Positions 1-9,581 of a stretch of 64,000 nt of DNA are shown here, piece by piece; position 1 is the first letter of the stretch; each line of letters starts with the position of its first letter. The notes beneath the pieces were generated by a model that searched no databases, had not been told where the DNA came from, and saw nothing but the letters and a program-made list of their open reading frames with translations. The translations under genes were made by a program, and so were the position numbers. Source of the stretch: Alphaproteobacteria bacterium PA4 (lineage in GTDB: Bacteria > Pseudomonadota > Alphaproteobacteria > Sphingomonadales > Sphingomonadaceae); assembly GCA_002256005.1 (NCBI GenBank), contig NKIQ01000015.1:1-64000 (forward strand). The letters run 5' to 3'.

Positions 1-912
1 TTCGGCGCGCTCGCGGCGCTGGGCGAGGCCGCGCGCCACGGCGCGGTCGAGCCGCGCCGCCTGCATGGCCAGCGCCGCCTTCAAGTCAGCCAGCACCGGC
101 ACGGCGCGCTCGGCGGCCGCGGTGGGGGTGGGGGCGCGCCAGTCGGCGGCATAGTCGATCAAGGTCGTATCGGTTTCATGGCCGACGGCGCTGATCAGCG
201 GGATGGCCGATTCGGCGGCGGCGCGGACGACATTCTCCTCGTTGAACGCCGCCAGATCCTCGATGCTGCCACCACCGCGCGCGACGATGATCAGGTCGGG
301 GCGCGGCACCGGGCCACCCGGCGCAATGGCGTTGAAGCCGCGGATGGCCGCGGCCACCTGCGCCGCCGCCGCCTCGCCCTGCACCGCCACCGGCCAGACG
401 AGGACATGGCGCGGGAAACGATCGGCGAGGCGATGCAGGATATCGCGGATGACGGCGCCGGTCGGCGAGGTGACGACGCCGATGACGCGCGGGATCTGCG
501 GCAATGCCTGCTTGCGCGCCGCGTCGAACAGGCCTTCGGCGGCGAGTTTCAGCCGCCGCGCCTCGATCTGCGCCAGCAGCGCGCCGACGCCCGCCGGTTC
601 CATGCGCTCGACGACGATCTGATATTTGGAACGGCCGGGGTAGGTGGTCAGCTTGCCGGTGGCGATGACCTCCAGGCCATCCTCCGGCCGGAACGTCAGC
701 GTCGCGGCGCTGCCCTTGAACATGACCAGGTCGATGACGGCGCGCTCGTCCTTGATCGCGCCATACCAATGGCCGGAGGTGTGGCGGCGAAAGCCCGACA
801 GTTCACCGCGCACCCGCACCTGGCCAAAGGCGGTCTCCACCGTGCGCTTCAGCGCGCCGGCAATCTCGCTCACCGAATATTCGGGCGTGTTGGTGGGGGC
901 TTCGTCCTGCAC
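1..912 (-). CDS. xseA: Exodeoxyribonuclease VII large subunit (partial)
   Basis: Large subunit of exonuclease VII, which with XseB degrades single-stranded DNA in the cytoplasm. About 304 N-terminal codons are visible; the C-terminal part lies beyond position 1. The reverse strand reads [18 protein letters not shown], then an OB-fold nucleic-acid-binding region ([20 protein letters not shown]), then the conserved [16 protein letters not shown] block that opens the catalytic domain. I place the start at a GTG (912), just before the family's conserved N-terminus. A TTG at 948 in the same frame is the alternative, and neither has a strong ribosome site. The gene diverges from purD. Family assignment is secure; the start is not. 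Confidence 0.9.
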   Translation of the reverse strand, partial: MQDEAPTNTPEYSVSEIAGALKRTVETAFGQVRVRGELSGFRRHTSGHWYGAIKDERAVIDLVMFKGSAATLTFRPEDGLEVIATGKLTTYPGRSKYQIVVERMEPAGVGALLAQIEARRLKLAAEGLFDAARKQALPQIPRVIGVVTSPTGAVIRDILHRLADRFPRHVLVWPVAVQGEAAAAQVAAAIRGFNAIAPGGPVPRPDLIIVARGGGSIEDLAAFNEENVVRAAAESAIPLISAVGHETDTTLIDYAADWRAPTPTAAAERAVPVLADLKAALAMQAARLDRAVARGLAQRRERAE

Positions 913-995
913 AGCTTCGTCATAATGGCGATTTCGGTGAAATGCCAAGCGTGCGGCGCTTGTCCCCATCGCCACGCCTGTTATGGAGCGCGACC

Positions 996-2249
996 ATGAG
1001 CGTGTTGACCTCCCCCATCGATATCCTGGTTCTGGGCGGCGGCGGCCGCGAACATGCCTTGTGCTGGAAACTGCGCCAGTCGCCGCTGACCGGCCGGCTG
1101 CTCTGCGCGCCGGGCAATGCCGGTATCGCCGCTGTCGCCGATTGCGTCGATCTTGCCATCACCGATCCGGCGGCGGTGACGGCCTTTGCGCTGAACCATG
1201 GTATCGGGCTGGTGGTGGTTGGCCCGGAAGACCCGCTGGTCGCCGGCGTCGTCGATGCATTGCGGACCGCCGGCGTCCCGGCCTTTGGCCCCAGCGCCGC
1301 CGCCGCGCAACTCGAAGGCTCCAAGGGCTTCACCAAGGATCTGTGCCGCGCCGCCGGCATCCCGACCGCCGGCTATCGCCGCTTCGCCAGCGCCGCCGAT
1401 GCCCATCATTATGTCGCCGTGCATCCGCTGCCAGTGGTGGTGAAGGCCGATGGCCTCGCCGCCGGCAAGGGCGTCACCGTCGCCGACAGCAATGAGGAAG
1501 GGCTGGCGGCGCTCGCCGATATCCATGGCGCGGTGGTCATCGAGGAAGCGCTGAGCGGCCCCGAAGCCAGCCTGTTCGTGCTGACCGATGGCAAGACCGT
1601 CTCGGTCTGGCCGTCGGCCCAGGATCACAAGCGGGCGTTCGATGGCGACACCGGGCCGAACACCGGCGGCATGGGCGTGATCTCGCCGGCGCCGCGGCTG
1701 ACCCCGGCCCTGAAGGCCCGCGCGCTCACCGAGATCATCGAGCCGACGCTGGCCGCCATGGCCGCTGCCGGCACGCCCTATACCGGCGTGCTCTATGCCG
1801 GGCTGATGCTGACGGCCGATGGCCCTAAGCTGATCGAGTACAACTGCCGTTTCGGCGATCCCGAGGCGCAGGCGCTGATGCTGCGGCTGGACGGTGACCT
1901 GACCGACATCCTGTTCGCCTGCGCCACCGGCCGGCTGGCCGAGGTGGCGGTCGACTGGTCGCCGGAAACCGCCGTCACCATCGTCTATGCCAGCATGGGC
2001 TATCCGCTGAAGCCGATCACCGGCACCATCGTCGACAATGTCGAGGCCGCCGAAGCGCTGGGCGTGCAGGTGTTCCACGCCGGCACCAAACGCCGGGCCG
2101 ATGGCGCGCTGGTCGCCGCCGGCGGCCGGGTGCTCGCCATTTCGGCGCTGGGCCATGATATTTCCGAGGCGCGGGCGCTGGCCTATGCGGCTATCAGAAA
2201 GATCCGCTGGCACGGCGGCTTTTTCCGGCGCGATATCGGAAAGGCCTGA
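996..2249 (+). CDS. purD: Phosphoribosylamine--glycine ligase
   Basis: ATP-grasp enzyme of purine synthesis joining phosphoribosylamine and glycine to GAR. The 417-residue protein has the N-terminal [13 protein letters not shown] motif, the ATP-grasp segment [17 protein letters not shown], and the metal/ATP-binding [15 protein letters not shown] near two-thirds of its length, all typical of PurD and at the family's usual length. The start is the ATG at 996, preceded by GGAG at 984-987; the frame is open further upstream but that part is not family-like. It diverges from xseA, a neighbourhood seen in other alphaproteobacteria. Confidence 0.96.
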   Translation: MSVLTSPIDILVLGGGGREHALCWKLRQSPLTGRLLCAPGNAGIAAVADCVDLAITDPAAVTAFALNHGIGLVVVGPEDPLVAGVVDALRTAGVPAFGPSAAAAQLEGSKGFTKDLCRAAGIPTAGYRRFASAADAHHYVAVHPLPVVVKADGLAAGKGVTVADSNEEGLAALADIHGAVVIEEALSGPEASLFVLTDGKTVSVWPSAQDHKRAFDGDTGPNTGGMGVISPAPRLTPALKARALTEIIEPTLAAMAAAGTPYTGVLYAGLMLTADGPKLIEYNCRFGDPEAQALMLRLDGDLTDILFACATGRLAEVAVDWSPETAVTIVYASMGYPLKPITGTIVDNVEAAEALGVQVFHAGTKRRADGALVAAGGRVLAISALGHDISEARALAYAAIRKIRWHGGFFRRDIGKA

Positions 2250-2283
2250 CCAGCAAGGATCAGGGGAGAAAAATGCCGTGGAA

Positions 2284-3354
2284 ATGAGCGAACGCCAGCA
2301 GCAGTTTTCCGGCACTGGCGAGGTGCGCGCGGGCCAGGAGATCGATGCGGCGCGGCTGACCGCCTGGATGGCCGACAATGTCGCGGGCTTTGCCGGGCCG
2401 CTGACCATCCAGCAGTTCAAGGGCGGGCAATCGAACCCGACCTACAAATTGCTCACGCCGCACCAGAATTACGTGCTGCGCCGCAAGCCGCCGGGCGTGC
2501 TGCTGCCCAGCGCCCATGCCGTCGATCGCGAATACAAGGTGATCACCGCGCTGCACGGCGCCGGCTTTCCGGCGCCCAGGACCTTTGGCCTGTGCACCGA
2601 CAATGATGTCATCGGCACCTGGTTCTACATCATGGACTGTGTCGATGGCCGGGTGATCTGGGATGCGACCTTCCCCACCGTCGATCGCGACGAGCGCCGC
2701 GCCTATTTGGACGCGATGAACAAGACCATGGCCGATCTGCACATGGTCGATTATGTCGCCGCCGGCCTTGGCGATTTCGGCAAGCCCGGCAATTATTTCG
2801 CCCGCCAGATCGGCCGCTGGTCGAAGCAGTATCTGGAGGACAAGGACGCCGGCGTGGTGCCTTCGATGGAAAAGCTGGTGCGCTGGCTGCCGGAGAACAT
2901 CCCCGATGGCGACGAAACCAGCGTCGTCCATGGCGATTATCGCTGCGACAACATGATCTTCCACCCGACCGAGCCGAAAGTGCTGGCGGTGCTCGATTGG
3001 GAATTGTCGACGCTCGGCCACCCGCTCGCCGATTTCTCCTATCATCTGATGATGTACCGGATGCCGCCATCGGCGACCACCGGCCTCATCGGCAATGACC
3101 TGCCGGCGCTGAACATCCCGACCGAGGATGAATATGTCGCCGCCTATTGCGCCCGTACCGGCCGCGACGGCATCCCCAACCTCGATTTCTATGTCGCCTA
3201 CAACATGTTCCGGCTGGCCGGCATCATCCATGGCATCCGCGGCCGCGTGGTGCGCGGCACCGCTGCCAGCGCCCATGCCAAAAAGACGGCGGAGGGCGTC
3301 GAGCTGCTCGCCGACCTGGCCTGGGAACAGGCGCTGAAAGTGGGTGCGCGATGA
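2284..3354 (+). CDS. Phosphotransferase family protein (acyl-CoA-dehydrogenase-associated APH type)
   Basis: Aminoglycoside-phosphotransferase-fold protein of the subgroup found alone or fused to acyl-CoA dehydrogenases (ACAD10/11 N-domain type). In that group it phosphorylates 4-hydroxyacyl-CoAs rather than antibiotics; this substrate is inferred. Visible motifs are the nucleotide loop FKGGQSNPTYKL, the catalytic VVHGDYRCDNMIF (around residue 216) and the metal-binding VLDWELSTLGHPLADFSY. The ATG at 2284 is chosen. A GTG at 2278, two codons upstream, is better spaced from the GGGGAG at 2263-2268, so the protein may be 358 rather than 356 residues. It overlaps the next gene by four bases (ATGA). 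Confidence 0.85.
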   Translation: MSERQQQFSGTGEVRAGQEIDAARLTAWMADNVAGFAGPLTIQQFKGGQSNPTYKLLTPHQNYVLRRKPPGVLLPSAHAVDREYKVITALHGAGFPAPRTFGLCTDNDVIGTWFYIMDCVDGRVIWDATFPTVDRDERRAYLDAMNKTMADLHMVDYVAAGLGDFGKPGNYFARQIGRWSKQYLEDKDAGVVPSMEKLVRWLPENIPDGDETSVVHGDYRCDNMIFHPTEPKVLAVLDWELSTLGHPLADFSYHLMMYRMPPSATTGLIGNDLPALNIPTEDEYVAAYCARTGRDGIPNLDFYVAYNMFRLAGIIHGIRGRVVRGTAASAHAKKTAEGVELLADLAWEQALKVGAR

Positions 3355-3701
3355 ACAAGGCGCTGACTGCCGGCCTCTGGTTCCTGCAGATCGCCACGGC
3401 GGCGATCTTCCTGTTTGCCGGTTCGAAGAAGCTGATGGCCGATCCGCAGATGGTCGCGGTCTTTGCCAAGGTCGGCGTCGGCCAATGGTTCCGGGTGCTG
3501 ACCGGCGCCATGGAGGTCGGCGGCGGTCTGGCGCTGCTGGTGCCGCGTCTCGCGGCGGTCGCCGGCGTGATGCTCGCCGTCGTCATGGTCGGCGCCACCA
3601 TCGCGCATCTGACCGTGCTGGGCGGCAGCCCGATCCTCGCCATCGTGCTGCTCGTCGCCAGCCTCGCCATCGCCTGGTTGCGCCGCCCCGGCCGCGGCTG
3701 A
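3351..3701 (+). CDS. DoxX family membrane protein
   Basis: Small integral membrane protein of 116 residues with about four hydrophobic segments. It opens LWFLQIATAAIFLFAGSKK, the usual DoxX beginning with a lysine-rich turn after helix one, followed by TGAMEVGGGLALLVPRL. DoxX proteins are found in quinone and sulfur redox complexes and in oxidative-stress membrane complexes; no specific partner can be named here. The start codon overlaps the phosphotransferase stop (ATGA), so translation is probably coupled. The gene converges on the NADH dehydrogenase with a 25-base gap. Confidence 0.8.
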   Translation: MNKALTAGLWFLQIATAAIFLFAGSKKLMADPQMVAVFAKVGVGQWFRVLTGAMEVGGGLALLVPRLAAVAGVMLAVVMVGATIAHLTVLGGSPILAIVLLVASLAIAWLRRPGRG

Positions 3702-3726
3702 CGGCAGCGCCGGTTTCGATCCCGCC

Positions 3727-5079
3727 CTATTGGCGCGGCTGTTCCATCACCGGCATCTCCGGCACCACCATCAGCCCGCGGCGCTGCGCCACCATAGGCG
3801 CGCCGCTGCCGCCGCCGCTGCGCACGAAATGGATATGGGTGATGTCGGGGGCAAAGAACATGCCCCAGGTCCATTCGATCCAGACGCGCAGCTTGCGACC
3901 CAGTGTCGGCAGCAGCGCCAGATAATAGCCGCGCCAGGCCAGCCAGGCCGGCAGGCCGGCAAAGCGCCAGCCGAAGACTTCCGCGACGCCGTTCAAATGC
4001 CCCGTCGCCGCCATGGCGCCGCGCGGCCTGTACATGAAGGGCCGGGTCGCGCGCCCGGCCGCCACCGCAAGCAGCGTTTCGGCGAGGTGCCCGGCCTCGG
4101 CCACGGCGAATTGCGCGGTGGGCGGGCAGACCGTGCCATCGGCGCTGTTCAGCGCATGGGCGCAATCGCCGAGCGCCCAGACATTGGCGAGGCCCGGCAC
4201 CGCCAGATCGGGCCCGACGCCCAGTCGCCCGCGCTCCAGCGCCACGCCCAGCGTCGCCAGCAGGCGATTGGGCCGGGTGCCGATGGTGGCGACCACGGTG
4301 CCGGCATCGATGCGCCCGCCATCGGCCAGGTCGATGCCCTCGGCATCGATCTGGCTGGCGCCGGTGTTCAGGCGCACTGCGACTCCGCGTGCACGCAACT
4401 GCCGCAGCGCGGCCATGCCCAGTTTCGGCGCCATTTCGGGCAACAGCCGATCGCCGGCATGGACCAGCGTCACCCGCGTGCAATCGCTCATCGCGTGCGG
4501 GAAATATTTGCCGATGCCCTTGATGCAGTCGATCAGCGCGCCGGCGACCTCCACACCCGAAAAGCCGCCGCCGATGACCAGGAAATGTCCCAGCAGGGCG
4601 CGGCGATCGGGATCCGGCTCCAGCTCCATGGCCGCCAGCCGGCGCAGCACGATGTTGCGGATGTGCAGGGCATCGCCCACCGATTTCAGCGGCAGCGCAT
4701 GCTCGGCCATGCCGGGAATCAGGTCGATGCGGGCGCGACTGCCCACCGCCAGCACCAGATGGTCATAGGCAAAGCGGCTTTCGCCGACCAGCGTCGAGGC
4801 GCTGACGGTGCGGGCATCGGGATCGATCGCCGAGACGGCACCCATCACGAAGCGTCCGCCGTTCGCCACATCGATGACCTCGCGCAGCGGGGCGACGGCA
4901 TGTTCGGGAAAGATGCTGGCACCCACGACCTCCGGCAGCAGCGGATTGAAGGTCGTGTAGCTGTCCTCGCTGATCAGCGTGATGTCCCAACCGGGCGGCA
5001 GCCGGCCCATCAGCCGCCGGGCCAGGGTCGCGCCGGCAAAGCCACCGCCGATGATCGTGATATTGGGCATGGCCGGCAT
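3727..5079 (-). CDS. ndh: Type II NADH dehydrogenase / FAD-dependent NAD(P) oxidoreductase
   Basis: Single-subunit, non-proton-pumping NADH:quinone oxidoreductase of about 450 residues, peripheral on the inner membrane. It begins with the FAD dinucleotide fold ITIIGGGFAGATLARRL, has a second nucleotide fold FLVIGGGFSGVEVAG around residue 165 for NADH, and the FAD-binding ANVWALGDCAHAL near residue 300. The conserved CPPTAQFAVAEAGHLAE segment follows, with a hydrophobic C-terminal region as in NDH-2. Two ATGs (5079 and 5070) fit the N-terminus and neither has a clear ribosome site. The open frame upstream to 5478 is arginine/proline-rich and unlike the family. A general pyridine nucleotide-disulfide oxidoreductase is the alternative reading. 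Confidence 0.87.
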   Translation of the reverse strand: MPAMPNITIIGGGFAGATLARRLMGRLPPGWDITLISEDSYTTFNPLLPEVVGASIFPEHAVAPLREVIDVANGGRFVMGAVSAIDPDARTVSASTLVGESRFAYDHLVLAVGSRARIDLIPGMAEHALPLKSVGDALHIRNIVLRRLAAMELEPDPDRRALLGHFLVIGGGFSGVEVAGALIDCIKGIGKYFPHAMSDCTRVTLVHAGDRLLPEMAPKLGMAALRQLRARGVAVRLNTGASQIDAEGIDLADGGRIDAGTVVATIGTRPNRLLATLGVALERGRLGVGPDLAVPGLANVWALGDCAHALNSADGTVCPPTAQFAVAEAGHLAETLLAVAAGRATRPFMYRPRGAMAATGHLNGVAEVFGWRFAGLPAWLAWRGYYLALLPTLGRKLRVWIEWTWGMFFAPDITHIHFVRSGGGSGAPMVAQRRGLMVVPEMPVMEQPRQ

Positions 5080-5281
5080 CAAGGGCCGGTTTCGTCGGCG
5101 GCGAAAGCCGTGCCGCTGGCGGCGGCGCGGGACGTCGCAATCCGTCGCACGCATTGGCAATGATCGGCAACCGCCGGTTCGAATCCGCCAGCGCGCTTTC
5201 CGGTTGCGCCGCGGCGGCACAGGCGGCACCAGTGGCAGACGCGGTTCGGCAATGGCGGTTCGCGTCCGGGGGAGTGTGACG

Positions 5282-7006
5282 ATGGGCAAATGGCTGGTGT
5301 TGCTGCTGACATTGTTCGGCGCCGCTGTGCTCGGGGTGCAGGCGGCGCTGCCGCCGGCGCCGGTCGCGGCCGATGCGCCGCCGTCCGACTTTGCCGCCGG
5401 GCGCGCCATGGCCGATGTGCGCCGCATCGCCGTCGCGCCGCACCCGACCGGCTCCGCCGCCAATGCCGCGGTGCGCACCTATCTCATCGACCGGCTGATC
5501 CGGTCGGGCTTCACCGTGCGCACCAGCCGCGTCGTCCTGCCCGAAAAGGTCCGCACCCGCATGGCCGGGCGCGGCGCGCCGGCAACCGAAGCGATCAACA
5601 TCATCGCGCTGCGCCCCGGCCGCGATCCCGCCGCCGATGCCGTGCTGCTGATGGCGCATTATGACAGCGTGCCGGGCTCGCCGGGCGCCGCCGATGATGC
5701 CGCCGGCGTCGCCGCCATCCTCGAGATCGCCCGCGCCATCCCGCGCGCCGATCAGGCCCGCGACCTCGTCGTGCTGTTCAGCGATGCCGAGGAGGCCGGG
5801 CTGAACGGCGCCCGCGATTTCTTCGGCCGGCCGTCGAAAACCGAAGTGACGCTCGGCGATCCGCTGGCCGGGCGCACCGGCGTCGTCATCAACCTCGAAT
5901 CGCGCGGCGGTGGCGGCCGGGCGATGATGTTCGAAACCGGGCCGGGCAATGGCGGCATGGTCGGCGTCTTCCAGTCCGTGGTGCACGACCCCGCCGCCAA
6001 TTCGCTGGCCGTGAAAATCTATGAGCTGCTGCCCAACAACACCGATTTCTCGCCCGCCAAATGGCGCGGCCTGCCCGGCTTCAACTTCGCGTTCCTTGGC
6101 GATGCCCGGCTCTATCATTCGCCGCTGGCGACGCCCGACGCGCTCGACCAGGGCGCGCTCCAGCACATGGGGGCACAGGCGCTCGACCTGACCCGCGCGC
6201 TGCTGGCGGCGAAGGCGCTGCCGGACCGCGCGCCCGATCTGGTGTTCGGCGATGTGCTGGGGGCGTTCGTCATCGCCTATCCGCCGGCCATCGGCTGGCT
6301 GGTGCTGGCGGCGGCGGGCGGCCTGATCGTTTATGCCGCCCGCGCGCGCCGGCAGGACTGGACGCCCGGACAGACCGGCCTCGCCCTGCTCGATGCACTG
6401 GTCGCGGCGCTGCTCGCCGCCGTGCTGCTCTATGCCGGCAATCTCCTGTCCGGCGGCGATGGCGTCACCAACTACTATGACCGGCTGGCAGCGCTGCCGC
6501 GGCTGGAGGTCCAGGCGCTGCTGCTGTCCGCCGCGGCCCTGCTGCTCACCCGCACGCTGATCGCCGCGCGGCGCAGCCTGTGGGACGGCTGGCTGGGGCT
6601 GGCGCTGTTCGTGCTGGTCGTCACCACGGCGCTGCAGGCGCTGCTGCCCGCCGGGGCGCCGATCTTCGCCTGGCCGCTGCTGCTTATCGCCATCGCCATG
6701 GCGCTGACGGCGCGCGCCCGGCCCGGCACGCTGTGGCCGACGCTGCTCGCCGCCATCCCCAGCCTCGCGCTCATCGGCGGCTTTGCGCATTTCGTGCTGC
6801 TCGGCGTCGGCATCAGCATGCCGATGGCAGTGGCGGTGTTCGCGCCGCTCGTCCTGCTATTGCTCTGGCCGCTGCTGCCCGCCGCGCCACGCCGGCCGAT
6901 CCTGCTGGCGGCGCTGGCGCTGGTGCTCGCCGCCGGCGCACTGGCGCTGTGGGTGCGGCTGGATCCGATGGCGCCGAGCGTGCCGCCTTATTCGGATACG
7001 AAGTAA
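5282..7006 (+). CDS. M28 family zinc peptidase with C-terminal transmembrane domain
   Basis: Aminopeptidase-type metalloprotease of 574 residues. An N-terminal signal/anchor (WLVLLLTLFGAAVLGVQA) precedes a periplasmic M28 catalytic domain. Zinc ligands are recognisable in LLMAHYDSVPGSPGAADDAAG (His, bridging Asp), LFSDAEEAGLNG (Glu pair) and LYHSPLATPDALD (His). From about residue 340 the protein becomes a series of eight or nine hydrophobic helices, the architecture of M28 peptidases with a multi-pass C-terminus. Start ATG 5282 follows a GGGGGAG about ten bases upstream. Substrate unknown. It diverges from the NADH dehydrogenase and is followed by a palindromic repeat. Confidence 0.87.
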   Translation: MGKWLVLLLTLFGAAVLGVQAALPPAPVAADAPPSDFAAGRAMADVRRIAVAPHPTGSAANAAVRTYLIDRLIRSGFTVRTSRVVLPEKVRTRMAGRGAPATEAINIIALRPGRDPAADAVLLMAHYDSVPGSPGAADDAAGVAAILEIARAIPRADQARDLVVLFSDAEEAGLNGARDFFGRPSKTEVTLGDPLAGRTGVVINLESRGGGGRAMMFETGPGNGGMVGVFQSVVHDPAANSLAVKIYELLPNNTDFSPAKWRGLPGFNFAFLGDARLYHSPLATPDALDQGALQHMGAQALDLTRALLAAKALPDRAPDLVFGDVLGAFVIAYPPAIGWLVLAAAGGLIVYAARARRQDWTPGQTGLALLDALVAALLAAVLLYAGNLLSGGDGVTNYYDRLAALPRLEVQALLLSAAALLLTRTLIAARRSLWDGWLGLALFVLVVTTALQALLPAGAPIFAWPLLLIAIAMALTARARPGTLWPTLLAAIPSLALIGGFAHFVLLGVGISMPMAVAVFAPLVLLLLWPLLPAAPRRPILLAALALVLAAGALALWVRLDPMAPSVPPYSDTK

Positions 7007-7012
7007 GGAATG

Positions 7013-7171
7013 CCTCCGGCGGCTGGGGCCTCAGGCCCCAGATCCCATCAACTGGCTGCCGCCCAGAACCGCAGGTGGCTTTCCAGGCTGAACAAAAGCG
7101 AAATGGGGTCTGGGGCCTACGGCCCCAGCCTGTCACCCCGGACTTGATCCGGGGCGGAGGCCTCTCGAAAT
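7013..7171. repeat. Palindromic intergenic repeat, family 1, copy A
   Basis: The left arm (7013-7047) begins CCTCCGGCGGCTGGGGCC and contains the hairpin CTGGGGCC-tca-GGCCCCAG. An inverted arm at 7104-7130 reads TGGGGTCTGGGGCC. The outer end differs from the other copies: a second short palindrome (CCCCGGA-cttga-TCCGGGG, about 7136-7154) sits between the inner arm and the closing GGAGGCC. The element fills the gap between the M28 peptidase and the convergent CNNM gene. Related copies are at 9456-9581 and 60987-61100. Confidence 0.85.
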
Positions 7172-7212
7172 TTGATTGTCGATACGCCCGAGGCCCAGCC
7201 GCCGGCGGCCCG

Positions 7213-8529
7213 TCAATCCGGCGCCACCACCTGCACCACCGGCATCGCCAGGATCTTGTCGATCTTGCGGCCGTCCATGTCGACGATCTCGAAGCGCCAG
7301 CGCTTCAGGCTGAAGCTTTCGCCGGTTTCCGGCAGATGGCGGAAATGTTCGAGCATGAAGCCGGCGACGGTTTCGTAATCGCGGTCCTCGGGCAGGTCGA
7401 AGCCGAGGCGGTCGGCCATTTCATCGGCGGGCAGGGCGCCGGAGAACAGCCAGCTGCCATCGTCGCGTTCGACGGCGGGCGGATCGCTGGCATCGTCGAC
7501 ATCGCTGCGAAATTCGCCGGCGATGGCGGCGAGCAGGTCGGCGGGGGTGACGATGCCTTCGAAATGGCCATATTCGTCATGGACGAGGGCGATGGGGATG
7601 GCGGCATCGCGCAGCACGGCCAACGCATCGACGGCGTCGATGACATCGGGAATGATCGGCGCCGGTTGCGCCAGCGCGGCGAGATCGAGCGGTCGCCCTT
7701 CGATCAGCGCCTGCACCACGTCGCGGGCCTGCAACACGCCGATGATGTCGTCGACGGTGCCGCGCGCCACCGGCAGACGGGTGTGCGGGCTGGCGGCGAG
7801 GTGCGCGCGGATGGCGGCATCGTCCATGTCGGCATCGATCCAGTCGACCTCGCCGCGCGGGGTCATCACGCCGCGCACCCGGCGGTCGGCAAGGCGCATG
7901 ATGCCGGAAATCATCTGGCGCTCGCTCTCCTCGATGACGCCGGCGGTTTCCGCCTCCTGCACCACGCTGCGCAATTCCTCCTCGGTCACCGCATGGTCGG
8001 CGTCGCGGCGCTGGCCGAGCAGCCGGAAGACCAGCGCCGATGAGGCATCGAGCGCCCAGGCGAAGGGCGCCGACACCTTGGTCAGGATCTCCATGGCCGG
8101 GGCGACGGCGCTGGCAATGGCTTCGGGCGAACGCAGCGCGAACTGCTTGGGCACCAGCTCGCCGATGATCAGCGAGACATAGGTGATGATGATGATGACG
8201 ATGGAAAGCCCGATGTCGTCGGCAAGCTGGGGCTTCACCCCGAACCAGGCGGTCAGCCGCTCCGCCACCGGCCCGGCCAGCGCCTCGCCCGAAAAGGCGC
8301 CGTTGACGATGGCGACGAGCGTGATGCCGATCTGGGCGGACGAGAGGAATTTCGCCGGGTCCGCCGCCAGCCGCAGCGCTGCCGCCGCCCCGCGGCTGCC
8401 GCTCGCCGCCAGCCCGCGCAGCCGCGGCCGGCGCGAGGAAACGATGGCGAGTTCCGACATGGCCAAAAGGCCGTTGAGCAGGATGAGCCCCGCGATGATC
8501 GCGGCGTCGAACCAGGGGAAGGGCTGCAT
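7213..8529 (-). CDS. CNNM/CorC-type (hemolysin family) membrane protein
   Basis: A 438-residue protein with three parts. First comes an N-terminal CNNM (DUF21) domain of three to four membrane helices carrying the conserved NGLLAMSELAIVSSRR and GEALAGPVAE segments. A tandem CBS pair follows (roughly residues 205-330; MISGIMRLADRRVRGVMTPR opens it), then a C-terminal CorC/HlyC FAD-like domain ending FEIVDMDGRKIDKILAM. The family is linked to magnesium or cobalt efflux, and CBS domains sense adenine nucleotides. The old 'hemolysin' label is historical. It diverges from the OmpA-like lipoprotein gene with about 170 bases between. Confidence 0.9.
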   Translation of the reverse strand: MQPFPWFDAAIIAGLILLNGLLAMSELAIVSSRRPRLRGLAASGSRGAAAALRLAADPAKFLSSAQIGITLVAIVNGAFSGEALAGPVAERLTAWFGVKPQLADDIGLSIVIIIITYVSLIIGELVPKQFALRSPEAIASAVAPAMEILTKVSAPFAWALDASSALVFRLLGQRRDADHAVTEEELRSVVQEAETAGVIEESERQMISGIMRLADRRVRGVMTPRGEVDWIDADMDDAAIRAHLAASPHTRLPVARGTVDDIIGVLQARDVVQALIEGRPLDLAALAQPAPIIPDVIDAVDALAVLRDAAIPIALVHDEYGHFEGIVTPADLLAAIAGEFRSDVDDASDPPAVERDDGSWLFSGALPADEMADRLGFDLPEDRDYETVAGFMLEHFRHLPETGESFSLKRWRFEIVDMDGRKIDKILAMPVVQVVAPD

Positions 8530-8702
8530 TGGCTCCGAAGGGGCGGCGCGGGGCTTGGCTGCCCGCTCGGGTCCAGCATAGGGGCAAAGCGGCGATTTGC
8601 GAAGGGCCGTTCATCGCCGGCTAACGGGATGCGGCTATCAACGGATCCGAAATGCCTCATGCATGTTATGCTGGTGCATCGAATTTGAAAGGGAGCATCA
8701 CC

Positions 8703-9410
8703 ATGGCCATCAAGACCCGCGCCATCATCGCCATCATCGTCACCAGCCTGACGCTGACCGCCTGCGTCACCGACCCCGAAACCGGCAAGCAAACCTTGTC
8801 CAAGGGCGGCGGCGGCGCGCTGGCCGGGGCGGGCGCGGGCGCGCTGCTCGGCGCCATTCTTGGCGGCCGCGACAATCGCGCCGAAGTGCTGATCGGCACG
8901 GCCGTCGGCGCCATCGCCGGCGGCGCCGTCGGCAGCTATATGGACAAGCAGGAGCGCGAGCTGCGCGCCCGCACCGCCAACACCGGCATCGAGGTGGAGC
9001 GCCAGGGCGACGAGATCAACCTGAAGCTGCCATCGGGCATCAGCTTCGATTTCAACTCCGCCACCGTGAAACCGGAATTCCGCCCGGCGCTCGACCAGGT
9101 GGCGCAGACGCTGGCCAGCTATCAATCGACCTTCATCGATGTGTCGGGCCACACCGATTCGATCGGCAGCGACGCGGTCAACCAGCGCCTGTCCGAACAG
9201 CGCGCCGCCGCCGTCGCCGATTATCTGCAATATCAGGGCGTCAACCGCGCCCGTGTCGCCACCCGCGGCTATGGCAAGCAATTCCCCATCGCCAGCAACG
9301 ACACCGAAGCCGGCCGCGCCCAGAACCGCCGCGTCGAAATCAAGCTGTCGCCGGTGACCGAGCAGGACCTGAACGGCGCCCAGCCGCCGCGCCCGGGCCG
9401 CCCGATGTGA
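8703..9410 (+). CDS. OmpA family lipoprotein with glycine-zipper segment
   Basis: Outer-membrane lipoprotein of 235 residues. A signal peptide ends in the lipobox LTAC with Cys20 as the predicted lipidated residue. Then comes a glycine-zipper stretch (ALAGAGAGALLGAILGG and GTAVGAIAGGAVGSYMDK) and a C-terminal OmpA/MotB peptidoglycan-binding domain with SFDFNSATVKPEFRPALDQ and DVSGHTDSIGSDAVNQRLSEQR. It should tether outer membrane to peptidoglycan. ATG 8703 is preceded by GGGAG, and the upstream in-frame codons lack signal-peptide character. A family-1 palindromic repeat follows and may serve as its terminator. Confidence 0.92.
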   Translation: MAIKTRAIIAIIVTSLTLTACVTDPETGKQTLSKGGGGALAGAGAGALLGAILGGRDNRAEVLIGTAVGAIAGGAVGSYMDKQERELRARTANTGIEVERQGDEINLKLPSGISFDFNSATVKPEFRPALDQVAQTLASYQSTFIDVSGHTDSIGSDAVNQRLSEQRAAAVADYLQYQGVNRARVATRGYGKQFPIASNDTEAGRAQNRRVEIKLSPVTEQDLNGAQPPRPGRPM

Positions 9411-9455
9411 GGCGGGCGTGGATGCGGGGCGTATCGGCTTTCAGGTTTTGAAAGG

Positions 9456-9581
9456 CCTCCGGCGGCTGGGGCCGCAGGCCCCAGACCCCATTTCGCTTTG
9501 ATCTGGCCTGAAAAGCCGCCTGTGGTGCCAAGCGGTAGCCAGTAAATGCGGTCTGGGGCCTGAGGCCCCAGCCGCCGGAGG
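9456..9581. repeat. Palindromic intergenic repeat, family 1, copy B
   Basis: A 126-base element with near-complete terminal inversion: the left end CCTCCGGCGGCTGGGGCC is repeated inverted as GGCCCCAGCCGCCGGAGG at the right end. Each arm contains its own CTGGGGCC/GGCCCCAG hairpin. The right end is followed by ACTTTTTT (9583-9590), so the outer arm could act as a rho-independent terminator for the OmpA-type lipoprotein gene. The middle 45 bases are not shared with the other copies. Confidence 0.88.

Noticed and set aside
3224-4483. Long minus-strand open frame across DoxX and the NADH dehydrogenase
   Set aside because: Arg/Gly/Ala-rich shadow of well-supported genes in other frames, a general effect of high GC.
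7013-9581. CRISPR-like repetition
   Set aside because: The repeats are inverted and dispersed, with no regular direct-repeat/spacer array.
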